DNA from: Phycisphaerales bacterium
GTDB lineage: Bacteria > Planctomycetota > Phycisphaerae > Phycisphaerales > UBA1924
Length of the DNA stretch: 64,000 bases
Direction: 5' to 3'
NCBI GenBank assembly: GCA_020846975.1
Contig: JADLCX010000037.1
Coordinates: 57,288 to 121,287, forward strand
This document shows, in pieces, positions 32,553 through 43,540 of the stretch (positions within the stretch are counted from its first letter, which is position 1; every line of letters begins with the position of its first letter). The notes under the pieces are model-generated. The model was given only the letters and a program-made list of their open reading frames with translations, was not told where the DNA came from and searched no databases. The translations under genes and the position numbers were made by a program.

Positions 32553-35500
32553 TCAGCACGGCCCGAAGTACAGCGTCAGGAAATCGAAAATGTCCTGGAC
32601 GCTCACGAGGTCGTTTTCGTTGATGTCCGCGCTCGGCAGGCCAGCAAAGTAGGCGGTCAGGAAGTCGAACAGGTCCTGCACCGTCACAAACCCGCTGAAG
32701 TTGAAGTCCGCGGAACAGAAGACCGTGATGTTCGCGGTCTGGGAAACCGCCATCCCGCCGCACGCGCCCGTCGCCGTGCAGGTGTGATGCCCGGCATCGG
32801 CAAACTGCACGTTGGCGATCCCGAAGATCGGGGCCTGCGCGCCGGAGACGATCGAGCCGTTCCCGGTCGGACCGTCCGCATACGTCACATCCGGGGAGGT
32901 TCGACGCCACTGGTACTGCGTCGGGGGCTGTCCGCCGGCGACCGCCGTGAGCGTCGCGGTCTGGCCGCGACGAACATTGATGTTTGTCGGTTGCGTCGCG
33001 AACGTCACCGGCGGGCAGACGACCGAGAACTGCCGCATCATTTCGTGGTCCTCGTGGTCGAGGATGTGGCAGTGGTACGGGAACGTACCGGGGTAGTCGA
33101 GGAACCGCGTGATGACGCGCGTGATCTGGTTCGGCGTCGCCTGAACCGTGTCCTTCCAGCCGAGCTCGTTGGGCGCAGGAGGAATCACCGGCCCGCTCGG
33201 CACGACCGTATCGCCCGGACCGATCGTGAAGCCCTGTCGGTCAAGCACCTGGAACTGCACAAGGTGCATGTGCATCGGGTGCGACACGCCCGACCTGTTG
33301 ATCCAACGCCAGATCTCCGCTGTTCCCAGAACGGGGAACTCGGTGATATCGTCCCACATCAGCGAGTTGATCAGCCACATGTCGTGGTTGCAGACCGTGT
33401 CGAAGACCTTCTGAAGGTGCAGGTCGCGCGTCTGAACGGCCTCTGCGACCGGGATCGGCGGAACCGGCACGAGCGTCGCCGGCAGCGGATCGGTGTCGCC
33501 CGGTACGCCGGTGTTCCTGAACTCCATGACGGTGGTGATGTCCGGCCCGATGCCGCCCGCCGGGAACGGCGAGAGCGCGGAGTTCTCCAGCCGCCAGTTC
33601 GTGGCCTCGATCGACTCGAAATCGATCACCACATCCGCCCGCTCGCCCGGCATCAGCGTGAGCGAGTTGATCGTGATCGGCGCGGGCAGCAGCCCGACAT
33701 CGGTCCCGATCTGCACCATCGGCCTGACCGCCGCGCCCTCCACCAGCCTGAGCGTGAACGTCCGTGAGTTGCAGCCGTTGAGCACGCGGAACCGGTACTT
33801 GCCGCGGCGAACGTCGAGGTAGGGCCAGACCTTCCCGTTGACGGTGATGAAGTCACCGAAGAAATGGTCCATGAACGTTGTGTTGTACCTCAGTTGACCG
33901 GCGGGGGTGAACGATCGGTCCTGGATCGCCAGCGGGATCTCGTTCGGTCCCTGCGGCAGGTTCAGCCCCGCTTCCGCGTCATCCCGCAGAAGGTAGAACC
34001 CCGCCAGCCCCATGTACACGTTGAGCCGCGTCAGCCCCAGCGCGTGGTCGTGATACCACAGCGTCCCGGCCTGCTGGTTGTTCGGGTACGTGTACAGCGG
34101 CGAAGATTGCCCGGGCGGGAACGCCAGGTCGGGCAGCCCGTCGCTCTCGGGAGCTACGTGCCCCCCGTGCAGGTGCACCACCGTCCGCGGGACGCTTCCC
34201 CACACGTCCGGTCCGTGCAGGCAGGTATCCACGGGCAGCACATGCTGCGTCTTGAGCGGCTGGCCGGCCGAGTCGTGATCTCGCAGGTTGTTGGTCCACC
34301 GAACACTCACGGGACGATCGCGCCGCGCCTCGATCGTCGGTCCCGGGTAAAGCCCGTCGTACCCCCAGACCGTCGAGAGCGGCAACTCGCTGTGGAACCG
34401 GTGCGTGAACTCGGCGATGTCGATCGTGTACGCCGCCGCATCGCCGGGCGAGCCCGAATCCGGCACGGCCACCGCCGGCAGGGGCAATGGGTCGATGAAC
34501 GGTGTCAGCACCCACGGACACTCCACGCCCGAGCACGAGGTGTTGTACCCCCGATAGGCCCCGCCCGAGCCCGAGCACACCGTCAGCGACACCACCGAGC
34601 ACGTGGCGTTGGCCGCGCAGCACCCGCCGGGAATGAGCGGGCACGGGTTGGGCGAACACACGGATCCGTTGGAAACATACGTGCCCGCGGCCGTACCGCA
34701 CTCTGTCGCGGTCAGGACCGAGCACGCCCCGCCCGCGCCGCAGCACGCGCCGGTCGGTTGCGGGCACGGGTTCGGCGCGCAACTCGTCCCGATCCCCTGA
34801 AACGTTCCGCCTCCGCCCGAACACGACGCACCCGTGCCGATCGAGCATCCTCCACCGGCCGCGCAGCACGCGCCCGTCGAGGCCGGCGCCGTGTACGTCA
34901 CCGTCAGCGTGGGAGCCTCCGATGGCGTCGGGTTCTGGCGGCTGCTGATCCGGCGGGCCGTTCGGCTCCCCGTCTCGTTGCCCAACAGCAACCAGCCGAA
35001 GTTGGTCGAGGGCGCATCGAGCCAGTTCTGCAGATCGGAAACCATCCCCGCCGAAGTGAACGTCTTGGGGCCGGCGACCGAGCTCACACTCGCCGAAGCG
35101 CTCGCCGTTCCCGCGAACGTCCCGCCCGGGTTCGTCCACGCCAGCGTGCTCCAGTTGCGGTGCGACCAAGTCACGTCGCCGGGCAGCGCGCCGACGCCCC
35201 CTCCACCCGGACCGCCCGGATCCGACGGTCCTTCCGACCACTCCTGCGTCACTCGACGCAGTTCCACGGTCTCCGTTGGCCCCGAGTTTCCCCCGTCGTC
35301 GACGCGGATCGTCAGCGTCGCCGCGGTGATCGTCGAACCCGATGGGATGACCGACAGATCAAACTGCACCAGCGCCCGCCGCGCGAACCCGTTGCTGTTG
35401 TTCCCGCAGTGGATGTACACGCCCGCGCCGTTGGCGACGTCGCTCACCTCTTCGTAGATGCTGGCGTCCTTCGACGCGACAATGTCCACAACCACGCCCT

Positions 35501-35573
35501 GCGCAACACTCGCGACCAGCATGGCCGCGCCGCAGACCAGACCCACCAACCACGTGCCGCGCACGCTCGTCAT
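32553..35573 (-). CDS. Secreted multicopper oxidase with DNRLRE-like, cysteine-repeat, Ig-like and dockerin-like modules
   Basis: 1006 residues from the ATG at 35573, with GGAGGT upstream and signal peptide GTWLVGLVCGAAMLVASVAQ. Order: a DNRLRE-like beta domain (about 30-215; KDASIYEEVSD, ALVQFDLSVIPSGSTITAAT), three GACC-type cysteine repeats (about 220-345), then a bilirubin oxidase/CotA-like multicopper oxidase (about 360-850). All copper motifs are present: HLHG near 467, YHDH near 507, HPMHMHLVQFQ near 763 and HCHILDHEDHEMM near 834-846, so types 1, 2 and 3 copper should form. An Ig-like domain (TNINVRRGQTATLTAVAGGQ) and a dockerin-like end (DFNFSGFVTVQDLFDFLTAY ... YFGPC) follow. It would oxidise phenols or metals outside the cytoplasm. 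It lies 259 bases downstream of a redoxin-cytochrome gene on the same strand. Confidence 0.9.
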   Translation of the reverse strand: MTSVRGTWLVGLVCGAAMLVASVAQGVVVDIVASKDASIYEEVSDVANGAGVYIHCGNNSNGFARRALVQFDLSVIPSGSTITAATLTIRVDDGGNSGPTETVELRRVTQEWSEGPSDPGGPGGGGVGALPGDVTWSHRNWSTLAWTNPGGTFAGTASASASVSSVAGPKTFTSAGMVSDLQNWLDAPSTNFGWLLLGNETGSRTARRISSRQNPTPSEAPTLTVTYTAPASTGACCAAGGGCSIGTGASCSGGGGTFQGIGTSCAPNPCPQPTGACCGAGGACSVLTATECGTAAGTYVSNGSVCSPNPCPLIPGGCCAANATCSVVSLTVCSGSGGAYRGYNTSCSGVECPWVLTPFIDPLPLPAVAVPDSGSPGDAAAYTIDIAEFTHRFHSELPLSTVWGYDGLYPGPTIEARRDRPVSVRWTNNLRDHDSAGQPLKTQHVLPVDTCLHGPDVWGSVPRTVVHLHGGHVAPESDGLPDLAFPPGQSSPLYTYPNNQQAGTLWYHDHALGLTRLNVYMGLAGFYLLRDDAEAGLNLPQGPNEIPLAIQDRSFTPAGQLRYNTTFMDHFFGDFITVNGKVWPYLDVRRGKYRFRVLNGCNSRTFTLRLVEGAAVRPMVQIGTDVGLLPAPITINSLTLMPGERADVVIDFESIEATNWRLENSALSPFPAGGIGPDITTVMEFRNTGVPGDTDPLPATLVPVPPIPVAEAVQTRDLHLQKVFDTVCNHDMWLINSLMWDDITEFPVLGTAEIWRWINRSGVSHPMHMHLVQFQVLDRQGFTIGPGDTVVPSGPVIPPAPNELGWKDTVQATPNQITRVITRFLDYPGTFPYHCHILDHEDHEMMRQFSVVCPPVTFATQPTNINVRRGQTATLTAVAGGQPPTQYQWRRTSPDVTYADGPTGNGSIVSGAQAPIFGIANVQFADAGHHTCTATGACGGMAVSQTANITVFCSADFNFSGFVTVQDLFDFLTAYFAGLPSADINENDLVSVQDIFDFLTLYFGPC

Positions 35574-35832
35574 CCAACACCTCCGAAACAGAGCTCGATC
35601 GGGTGCCCAGCCATTCCTCAAGCCCGCGGCCGGCACCCTCAGATTCTAACCCCGAAAAACCAACCCGCACGTCCGTAAACCGACCGAGATCAACGTTTCG
35701 ACCCCCAACCACCCGGACGCCCGGAGGCGGAGAACTTGGGCCAGTTGACAACGCCTCGCGCCATCCAGAATCTGACACAACCCAGATTCACGCACCCGCG
35801 CAAACCCGGACCCTCGACCGCATCCTGTTCGG

Positions 35833-37677
35833 TCAGGGACGAACCACCGGTTCCAAGACTTCAACCGACAAAATGAGCGAATCATCCCCGGCACCGGGGC
35901 CGCGAACCAGCCGTCGCTCGCCCGCGGCCGCCGCCTCATAGCGGCCGGTCGCCGCGAACCTCGAACCCGCCGCGATCGACACGGGCTCGGCGTACTCGTA
36001 GCGGATCTGCCAGCGGAAGTCGAAGCGATCCGCCGCGAGCACCGGCCGGGTTGTCCCGTCCGGCAGTCGAAGTTCGACGCCCACCGAGCGACCGCTCGCT
36101 CGCATGATCGGCTGGATCGCCAGCACGCGCGAGGCGCTCGGCACGCCGACCTCGCACATCGCCGTGACCGGCCCGTCGCCGGTCGGCCCGTCGAACCCCG
36201 GCGCGATCGAGACCAGCGACCGAACCCCCCACTTCACCGCGCCTTGCTCGACCTGCTCCCTGGGCACGAACCTCATCGCCAGCCGAAGCGAACTGATCGC
36301 TTCCTTCCCCATCGGCACGCCGTACAGGTCGATGAGGAAGATCGAACCGGGACGCACGCGCCTCGCCGCGCCCGACGGATACCGCAGCACGTTGTCGCCC
36401 GGGCTGTACGTGCCCAGCAGTTCGAGCCCCTCGGGAATCTGGTCCGTCGCGGGCAGCGTGTTCCCCGGCGCGAGCACCCACACCACCGCGTGGTGCACCG
36501 TTCCCGCCTCCATGGGGCGGAACTCGATCGCGCTCAGCCACCGCTCCTCGCTCGGCGAGAACGCGGCCATCACCCGCGCATGCCGCAGCCCGCCCTGCAC
36601 CGGCAGCCTCATGCCCGTGCTCAGCAGCAGCAGGTCGGGCTCGCCGATGTTCCAAGTGTTAGAGAGCCTCGCCGGCACGGGAAGGCAGAGGCTCGCCTCG
36701 CCCCGCGGCCGATCGCTCCGCAGCCACGCCAGCAGCGCATCCCGATCCCCCGGCGATATCGACCGATCCGTGACCCACGGGCTCGCCTCGCCCTCGGCGC
36801 GGGCCGCGCCGTGCCAGGGCGGCATCAGCCCGTCGCGCACGACCGCCTCGATCATCTTCGCACGCGCGTTGACCGCTTCGTAACTGTCGAGCGCAAACGG
36901 GGCCGCGTTCGCCGCCGCGCCGGGGCGGTGACAGGTCACGCAGTTCTCCGCCATGATCCACGCGATGCGGCCGTTGTACGTCGGCGCGCCAGCTTCTGCC
37001 GCGGGCGCAGCCCCGAGGTCTAGCAGACAGCCCGGCGACCATGTCGCCCGAACCCTCGGCCGGGGTGCGCCCGAGACCAGCGCCTCCACCGCATCGCGAA
37101 GATACTCACTCCCGGGCGCATCGCGCGTCACGCCGATCCCGTACTGGTCGTCCACCGCGCCCCGGTAGTACATCGTCCGCGACGGATCGAGCAGGAAGAC
37201 CTCGGTGGTCGTCCTCGCACCGAGCGCACGGGCAATCCGATGGTCGCGGTCGGCGACGTACGGCCGCTCGATCCGGTACTTACGGATCTGGTCCCCAATC
37301 TCGCCGCGCGTCTCGGCCTCGGCGGGGTTCACAAAGACCCACGCGATCCCCTTGGCCGCGAACTCCTTCTCGAGCGCGGCCAGCCGCGGCGAGTACTTCA
37401 CGCACATCGGACACGTCGCCCCGGTCAGCGCGATCACCAGCCCCTTGCGGTCCTTGATCTGCGCCGAGATCGTGGATTTGTCGCCCGAGAACAGCGCGAG
37501 CTCGAGATCGGGCACCGGCCGGCCCACCCCCAGCGACGCCGCGTCATCGACGTGCGCCGTTCGCGGCATCTCGTCGTCCGGCCGCGGATCCTGGGCCGCC
37601 AAAGGCCGGGCCACCCCGCCCATGGCCACTATCGCCGCCAGAGCAATAGCCCCCATCCGGGTCAAGCCGCCGGTCAT
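35833..37677 (-). CDS. Exported redoxin - c-type heme - monooxygenase-like fusion protein
   Basis: 614 residues from the ATG at 37677 with a signal peptide ending near PLAAQ. Domain 1 (about 45-205) is a peroxiredoxin/TlpA-like fold with TGATCPMCVKYSPRL, so a CxxC redox site. Domain 2 has a single heme-c motif, AENCVTCHRPG near residue 244, followed by the conserved GLMPPWH. Domain 3 resembles the copper type II ascorbate-dependent monooxygenase region: AGTVHHAVVWVLAPG keeps the HH pair. However, the usual HYH metal pair is not seen where expected (SSLRLAMRFVPRE), so one copper site may be lost. Such three-part proteins occur in Planctomycetes; the reaction is unknown. It is upstream of the multicopper oxidase, and both should act outside the cytoplasm. 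Confidence 0.75.
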   Translation of the reverse strand: MTGGLTRMGAIALAAIVAMGGVARPLAAQDPRPDDEMPRTAHVDDAASLGVGRPVPDLELALFSGDKSTISAQIKDRKGLVIALTGATCPMCVKYSPRLAALEKEFAAKGIAWVFVNPAEAETRGEIGDQIRKYRIERPYVADRDHRIARALGARTTTEVFLLDPSRTMYYRGAVDDQYGIGVTRDAPGSEYLRDAVEALVSGAPRPRVRATWSPGCLLDLGAAPAAEAGAPTYNGRIAWIMAENCVTCHRPGAAANAAPFALDSYEAVNARAKMIEAVVRDGLMPPWHGAARAEGEASPWVTDRSISPGDRDALLAWLRSDRPRGEASLCLPVPARLSNTWNIGEPDLLLLSTGMRLPVQGGLRHARVMAAFSPSEERWLSAIEFRPMEAGTVHHAVVWVLAPGNTLPATDQIPEGLELLGTYSPGDNVLRYPSGAARRVRPGSIFLIDLYGVPMGKEAISSLRLAMRFVPREQVEQGAVKWGVRSLVSIAPGFDGPTGDGPVTAMCEVGVPSASRVLAIQPIMRASGRSVGVELRLPDGTTRPVLAADRFDFRWQIRYEYAEPVSIAAGSRFAATGRYEAAAAGERRLVRGPGAGDDSLILSVEVLEPVVRP

Positions 37678-37722
37678 GCACAAGTATGGAACACGCACCG
37701 GGTGTCGCACGCCCGAACTCTA

Positions 37723-38424
37723 TCAGCGCCGCGCCCGCCTCCGCCGGAGCCCGCGCAGGCCCGCGAGCCCCGCCAGCCCCGCCGCGCCGGGAGACGGCAC
37801 GATGCGCACGTTGAAGTTGTCGTAGACCACCGTGTTCGAGTACGCGAACGAGCCCGAGTTTCCGACGATGAATCCGAACCGGATCGGGGCCCCCGTCGCC
37901 GAGAAGTTGAGCGGCGGAACCGCGCCCGCGCTAAGCGGCTGGAAACTGCCCGCGGTCAACCCGACCGCGCCGTGCGCCGTCCACGCGCCCGAACTCCCGG
38001 TGATGTCAGAATCGGCGAAGTACACGAACGATCCCTGCTTGGCGCCGAACAGGATCGCCTGGCCCTGCCCGCCGAGTCCCGTCAGCCACTGCGAATCGAT
38101 CGACCAGCTGACGCTCGATATCGCGCCGAGCACCACCGGGTCGTAGCGGCCGACCGCGTTGGTCGTTCCATACCGGCTGAAGCCGTAGATCTCGCCGCTC
38201 CCACCGCCGTTGACGGTGTTCGCCAGTTGACGCGCGTTCCCCGGATTGCCCCCGCCCACCTGCGAAGCAGCGGAGGTCCCGCCAGTGCCGGCCATGAGCG
38301 TCTCAAACCCCCAGGTGGACGTGGCGAACTCGGTATCCGAGTAGACCACGTCCGCCGCGGCGGAGCCCGCCGCCAACGACAGCCCGAGCGCGCACACCGC
38401 CGAACAACGAAGGTTCAACAACAT
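37723..38424 (-). CDS. Exported protein with PEP-CTERM-like C-terminal sorting tail
   Basis: 233 residues from the ATG at 38424, with GGAGGTGAAGAG upstream and signal peptide MLLNLRCSAVCALGLSLAAG. The body is beta-rich with Gly, Ser and Thr (YSDTEFATSTWGFETLMAGT; GFIVGNSGSFAYSNTVVYDN), like many extracellular matrix-type proteins. The tail is VPSPGAAGLAGLAGLRGLRR plus more Arg: a Pro-containing motif, a short hydrophobic run and an Arg cluster, the layout of PEP-CTERM sorting signals read by exosortases. The hydrophobic part is short and no exosortase is in the window. It lies between the redoxin fusion and the DUF2959-type gene, all on one strand. Confidence 0.75.
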   Translation of the reverse strand: MLLNLRCSAVCALGLSLAAGSAAADVVYSDTEFATSTWGFETLMAGTGGTSAASQVGGGNPGNARQLANTVNGGGSGEIYGFSRYGTTNAVGRYDPVVLGAISSVSWSIDSQWLTGLGGQGQAILFGAKQGSFVYFADSDITGSSGAWTAHGAVGLTAGSFQPLSAGAVPPLNFSATGAPIRFGFIVGNSGSFAYSNTVVYDNFNVRIVPSPGAAGLAGLAGLRGLRRRRARR

Positions 38425-38579
38425 ACTCTTCACCTCCGGCACAAGTGTACCGCGCCCCGATGCGGATGCCAGCGTGTCCCGCGCCTCGCATCCGAACGGA
38501 GCTCGCACCAACGACAAGCGGGCCTCTGCGGCCCGCTGGTCACGGCAATTCAACCCGAAGTCCTCTTCTATCGGACCAA

Positions 38580-39212
38580 TCACTTGCTCGCCAGCGCGGC
38601 GTCGATCGCGTCATCCAGCCGGTCGATCCGGTTGCGGACATCGAGCGACTTGCTCATCGCCGCCTGAACATCCTTCTGCGCGGCGAGGATCGCGGACTCG
38701 GACAGATCCTTCGACATCAACTTCGACACGTTGTCGTACGCCGCCATCAGGTCGCCGAAATCGCTGCGGGCCTGCTGCAGATAACCGAGCGCCTGATCGA
38801 CCTGCGCCTTGCTCGCGGCGGCCTCGGCCCGTACGGCGGCCCGATCCGCGGAGGGCGCGCGCGTGGCGTCCTTGGTCCATGCCGTGAAGTACTTCGCCGC
38901 GTCAACCTCGGCCGCGTTGGCTTCGCTCCCGACCGCCATCGCCTGCTTGCGCAGCGACTCGAGGCTCTTGTTGAACTCGCGGAAGTCGTCGGCCCGCTTC
39001 GGGTTCTGTCCCGCCGTAGCCGCGACCAGACGCTTGGTCGTTTCGTCGATCTGCGCCGGCATGCCCTGCAACTGCTCACGGAACTTCGACGCTTGCGAGA
39101 GCATCTGGCCCTTGGCCTTGTCGGACTGGGACTGGCACCCAAGCACGCCCGCGGCCGCGACAACCAGGCCCAAGGCAGAAACCTTGACGATGTCCGAAAC
39201 TCGAATCCTCAT
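38580..39212 (-). CDS. DUF2959-family lipoprotein
   Basis: 210 residues. The signal peptide ends in a good lipobox (AAAGVLGC), so Cys26 should be lipidated. The mature part is almost entirely charged helix: QASKFREQLQGMPAQIDETT, FREFNKSLESLRKQAM, VDQALGYLQQARSDFGDLMA. This helical periplasmic layout and the Q...FR...L spacing match DUF2959 proteins, whose function is unknown. Assigned from the overall pattern. The start is 326 bases from the prkA stop. Confidence 0.72.
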   Translation of the reverse strand: MRIRVSDIVKVSALGLVVAAAGVLGCQSQSDKAKGQMLSQASKFREQLQGMPAQIDETTKRLVAATAGQNPKRADDFREFNKSLESLRKQAMAVGSEANAAEVDAAKYFTAWTKDATRAPSADRAAVRAEAAASKAQVDQALGYLQQARSDFGDLMAAYDNVSKLMSKDLSESAILAAQKDVQAAMSKSLDVRNRIDRLDDAIDAALASK

Positions 39213-39538
39213 GTGCTGCTCCTACGCCCCCCTCGCCGCATCCACGTCCCCACCTGAACGGCGCGATGATACCACCGTCCGCCGCGTCGGCCCGACGCGG
39301 GTACACCGTTCGGTGAAGTGCGGATAGGATGAACTTCGATCTCTCCGGACGCGCCCGCCGATGAGACCCTCGCCGCGCGAGGTTCCGCGGTCGGCCCTTT
39401 CGGGCGGCAGCGCCGTGACGTGCACGGCCGCGCCCCGCGCCCGGCACGGGCCGCGTGGCGAGGTGCCCACGCTCGGAGCCTGATCCACGTGTCGAGCGAA
39501 CCGTGGCCGGGCCTTCGATGGACCCGGCCGCGCGTTGG
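39213..39538. other. Intergenic region between the DUF2959-type gene and prkA
   Basis: No gene seen. It contains a perfect 8-base inverted repeat CCGCGTCG-GCC-CGACGCGG at 39282-39300, about 70 bases upstream of the lipoprotein start. On the minus strand a -10-like TATCAT lies nearer that start, without a clear -35. Confidence 0.4.
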
Positions 39539-41689
<2,151 letters not shown>

Positions 41690-42086
41690 GGCATCGCTCC
41701 CGCGGGCGACTCGCGCTCCGGCCGTTTCCCAACGGCCATCACGCGGCCACCGGCTTGCAAACTTCCGAACCTGTCAAGGAACCCACCCGACGCTCAGCCT
41801 GCACTATGGACGCGAGTTCCGCTCTCTGTGCTATCGGCGAGCCAGCCCCGCGCCAACAGAGCCTTCATCATCAGATACCGAGATGTACGCTCGAAGTTCA
41901 AGTCTGGATCAGCTTATCGCCCCTTGAGCCCGTCACTCGGAAGTCGAGTCCCCAGAAGGGGTTACTCACGCTCTCCAAGAAGACATCGCCCTGTCGGTGC
42001 GGCGTCATTCTGCATGTCGGCTGTTCTTGCAACTCAATTGCATGTCGACTTCCCTTAGCCGCCCCGGGGGTTCGGAGTCTTCCGCC

Positions 42087-42308
42087 ATGACACGACACGT
42101 CCTGATCACCTTCGCCGTCGCCACCATCGCACCGAGCCGCGCCGTTGCTCAATCTGATGCCGCTCCTCCCGATGGCGGTCCCCTCGAAGCCAACCTGTTG
42201 CACGGCTGGCTGGATCAGCACGTTCACAGCGGCATCCACAAGGCCACCAGCTTCCGCCATGTGCGATTTCGGTGTGACTCACCAACACGAACAACTCGAT
42301 TGCAGTGA
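42087..42308 (+). CDS. Possible small exported protein or 5' gene remnant
   Basis: 73 codons with CGGAG upstream and a plausible signal peptide (MTRHVLITFAVATIAPSRAV, then AQSD). The first 55 codons or so have native G+C-rich third positions; after TSFRHV the composition drops. A native gene may therefore have been cut by the arrival of the low-G+C segment. No family recognised; it may be chance. Confidence 0.3.
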   Translation: MTRHVLITFAVATIAPSRAVAQSDAAPPDGGPLEANLLHGWLDQHVHSGIHKATSFRHVRFRCDSPTRTTRLQ

Positions 42309-42472
42309 ACCATCAACTCACAGGCAGACAGGAGTAGCGTGGATCGAGCTCAGAAAAACCTCCTGTGTTCAATCTCCAATCATCCTTACATACCCCAATC
42401 GCGCACACGGAACTGCTCGCTTCGCTTGGGTAAACTGCGTCGGCACAATCTGCACTTTCTGTGATGAACATC

Positions 42473-42502
42473 TTGACTGTCGCGGGGGGGGGGGGGTACA
42501 TT
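42473..42502 (+). promoter_or_regulatory. Predicted sigma-70 promoter with G13 spacer tract (candidate phase-variable)
   Basis: TTGACT (42473-42478) and TACATT (42497-42502) are 18 bases apart and match the -35 and -10 consensus at five and four of six positions. The spacer contains 13 consecutive G (42484-42496). Start of transcription would be near 42509, about 54 bases before the ATG at 42563. Change in G number would alter the spacing and thus promoter strength, as known for Neisseria porA. Confidence 0.6.
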
Positions 42503-42562
42503 CTCCGAGTCGGAAGCCCTTCGGTGGTGATTCGAGAAGCTTCGTGGGAGTACATCGCACCC

Positions 42563-43540
42563 ATGACCTCCCTACCACTAATCACCGTCATCGTTTCGTC
42601 TGCGACACTGATGCCTAGCTCGCCGAGAGCCGAGTTTGAGCGTCTGTGGCAGCTCGCTACCAACCCCGCGCCTTATTCAGACGTGGGTCGGCATGTGTTG
42701 CTAACGATGAACTATGAACAAATTGGCGGTCCGTCGGCAACGGTCGTCTTTGAGGTGTGGAAGCATGGCGGAATCTATCGAATTCGCCAGGACACCAGCG
42801 GCGTTTCACAGAACACGATGGACTATGCGATCGACGAACACGGCAACGGATGGAAGTGGAGTGAGGCATTATCCTCGTCAAACTCGTTGACCATTTTCGA
42901 GCCCGGACTCGCAGCGCCACGAGGGGTCGACTTCACGAAGATGCAAGGCCAGTTCTGGTCGCAGATGTGCGCCTTTGATTCCCAGGGATTATCCCTTATT
43001 CGAAACTGGCCTGAACTACCCACCTTCATCCAGTCGAGCGACCACTCATTCGCCGCGCATTCGTCCATTCCCGATGCAGACCTGCGAATTGTCGGCACTC
43101 TTGACCCGCTCCGGATCTTGTCCATTATTCAATCTGGCAAAGCGGCAGGCGAGACGTTCCAGGTCTCCGTGACCAACACATGGCAAGGGGAGCACCTCAC
43201 AGCAATACAGTATGAGCTTCGAGGGCATGTTCGCAAACGGTTCACTCTCCACGCGAGCGATGACATCTCACGCGACTTCGCCCGTCGCATGGCGACTGTT
43301 CCCTCCGACAGCGAGCCCGATCCCATACGCACTGGTACAAGAGTTAATAAGATTGATGACGCGAGAGGCGACACTCGCCGCCGTTCGCGTCTCGATGGCG
43401 AACAACGCGTTGTGCTCGATACCGACCGATCACGTGGCAACGTGGTTCGCTCTGCAACTCGCTACGCATGGATGGGCGGACTAATCGTCATGGTCGTACT
43501 GCTAGTTGTTCGACACCGCTTGAAAGGACAGGCTTCATGA
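42563..43540 (+). CDS. Exported, C-terminally membrane-anchored protein of unknown function (low-G+C operon, gene 1)
   Basis: 325 residues from the ATG at 42563, which gives the signal peptide MTSLPLITVIVSSATLMPSS. A GGGAG lies about 12 bases upstream. The mature part has about 270 residues (FERLWQLATNPAPYSDVGRH; TVVFEVWKHGGIYRIRQDTS; FQVSVTNTWQGEHLTAIQYE) with a basic stretch near the end. It closes with one membrane helix (YAWMGGLIVMVVLLVVRHRL) and a short basic tail, so most of it should face outward. No family recognised. Codon use has many A/T-ending codons (ATT, TTA, CAA), unlike its neighbours outside the island. The stop overlaps the next start as ATGA. Confidence 0.65.
   Translation: MTSLPLITVIVSSATLMPSSPRAEFERLWQLATNPAPYSDVGRHVLLTMNYEQIGGPSATVVFEVWKHGGIYRIRQDTSGVSQNTMDYAIDEHGNGWKWSEALSSSNSLTIFEPGLAAPRGVDFTKMQGQFWSQMCAFDSQGLSLIRNWPELPTFIQSSDHSFAAHSSIPDADLRIVGTLDPLRILSIIQSGKAAGETFQVSVTNTWQGEHLTAIQYELRGHVRKRFTLHASDDISRDFARRMATVPSDSEPDPIRTGTRVNKIDDARGDTRRRSRLDGEQRVVLDTDRSRGNVVRSATRYAWMGGLIVMVVLLVVRHRLKGQAS

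Larger units (their letters stand above)
41690..42562. other. 873-base gene-poor junction between prkA and the low-G+C operon
   Basis: Base composition falls along this stretch, from native high G+C to an island with many A/T-ending codons. No convincing full gene is seen. It holds one possible small exported ORF (42087-42308) and, at its right end, a promoter-like element with a G13 spacer (42473-42502). No integrase, transposase or clear direct repeats were found to define the island edge. Confidence 0.55.

Noticed and set aside
32064..35678. Two long plus-strand frames across the multicopper oxidase
   Set aside because: Antisense to a gene with all four copper motifs.
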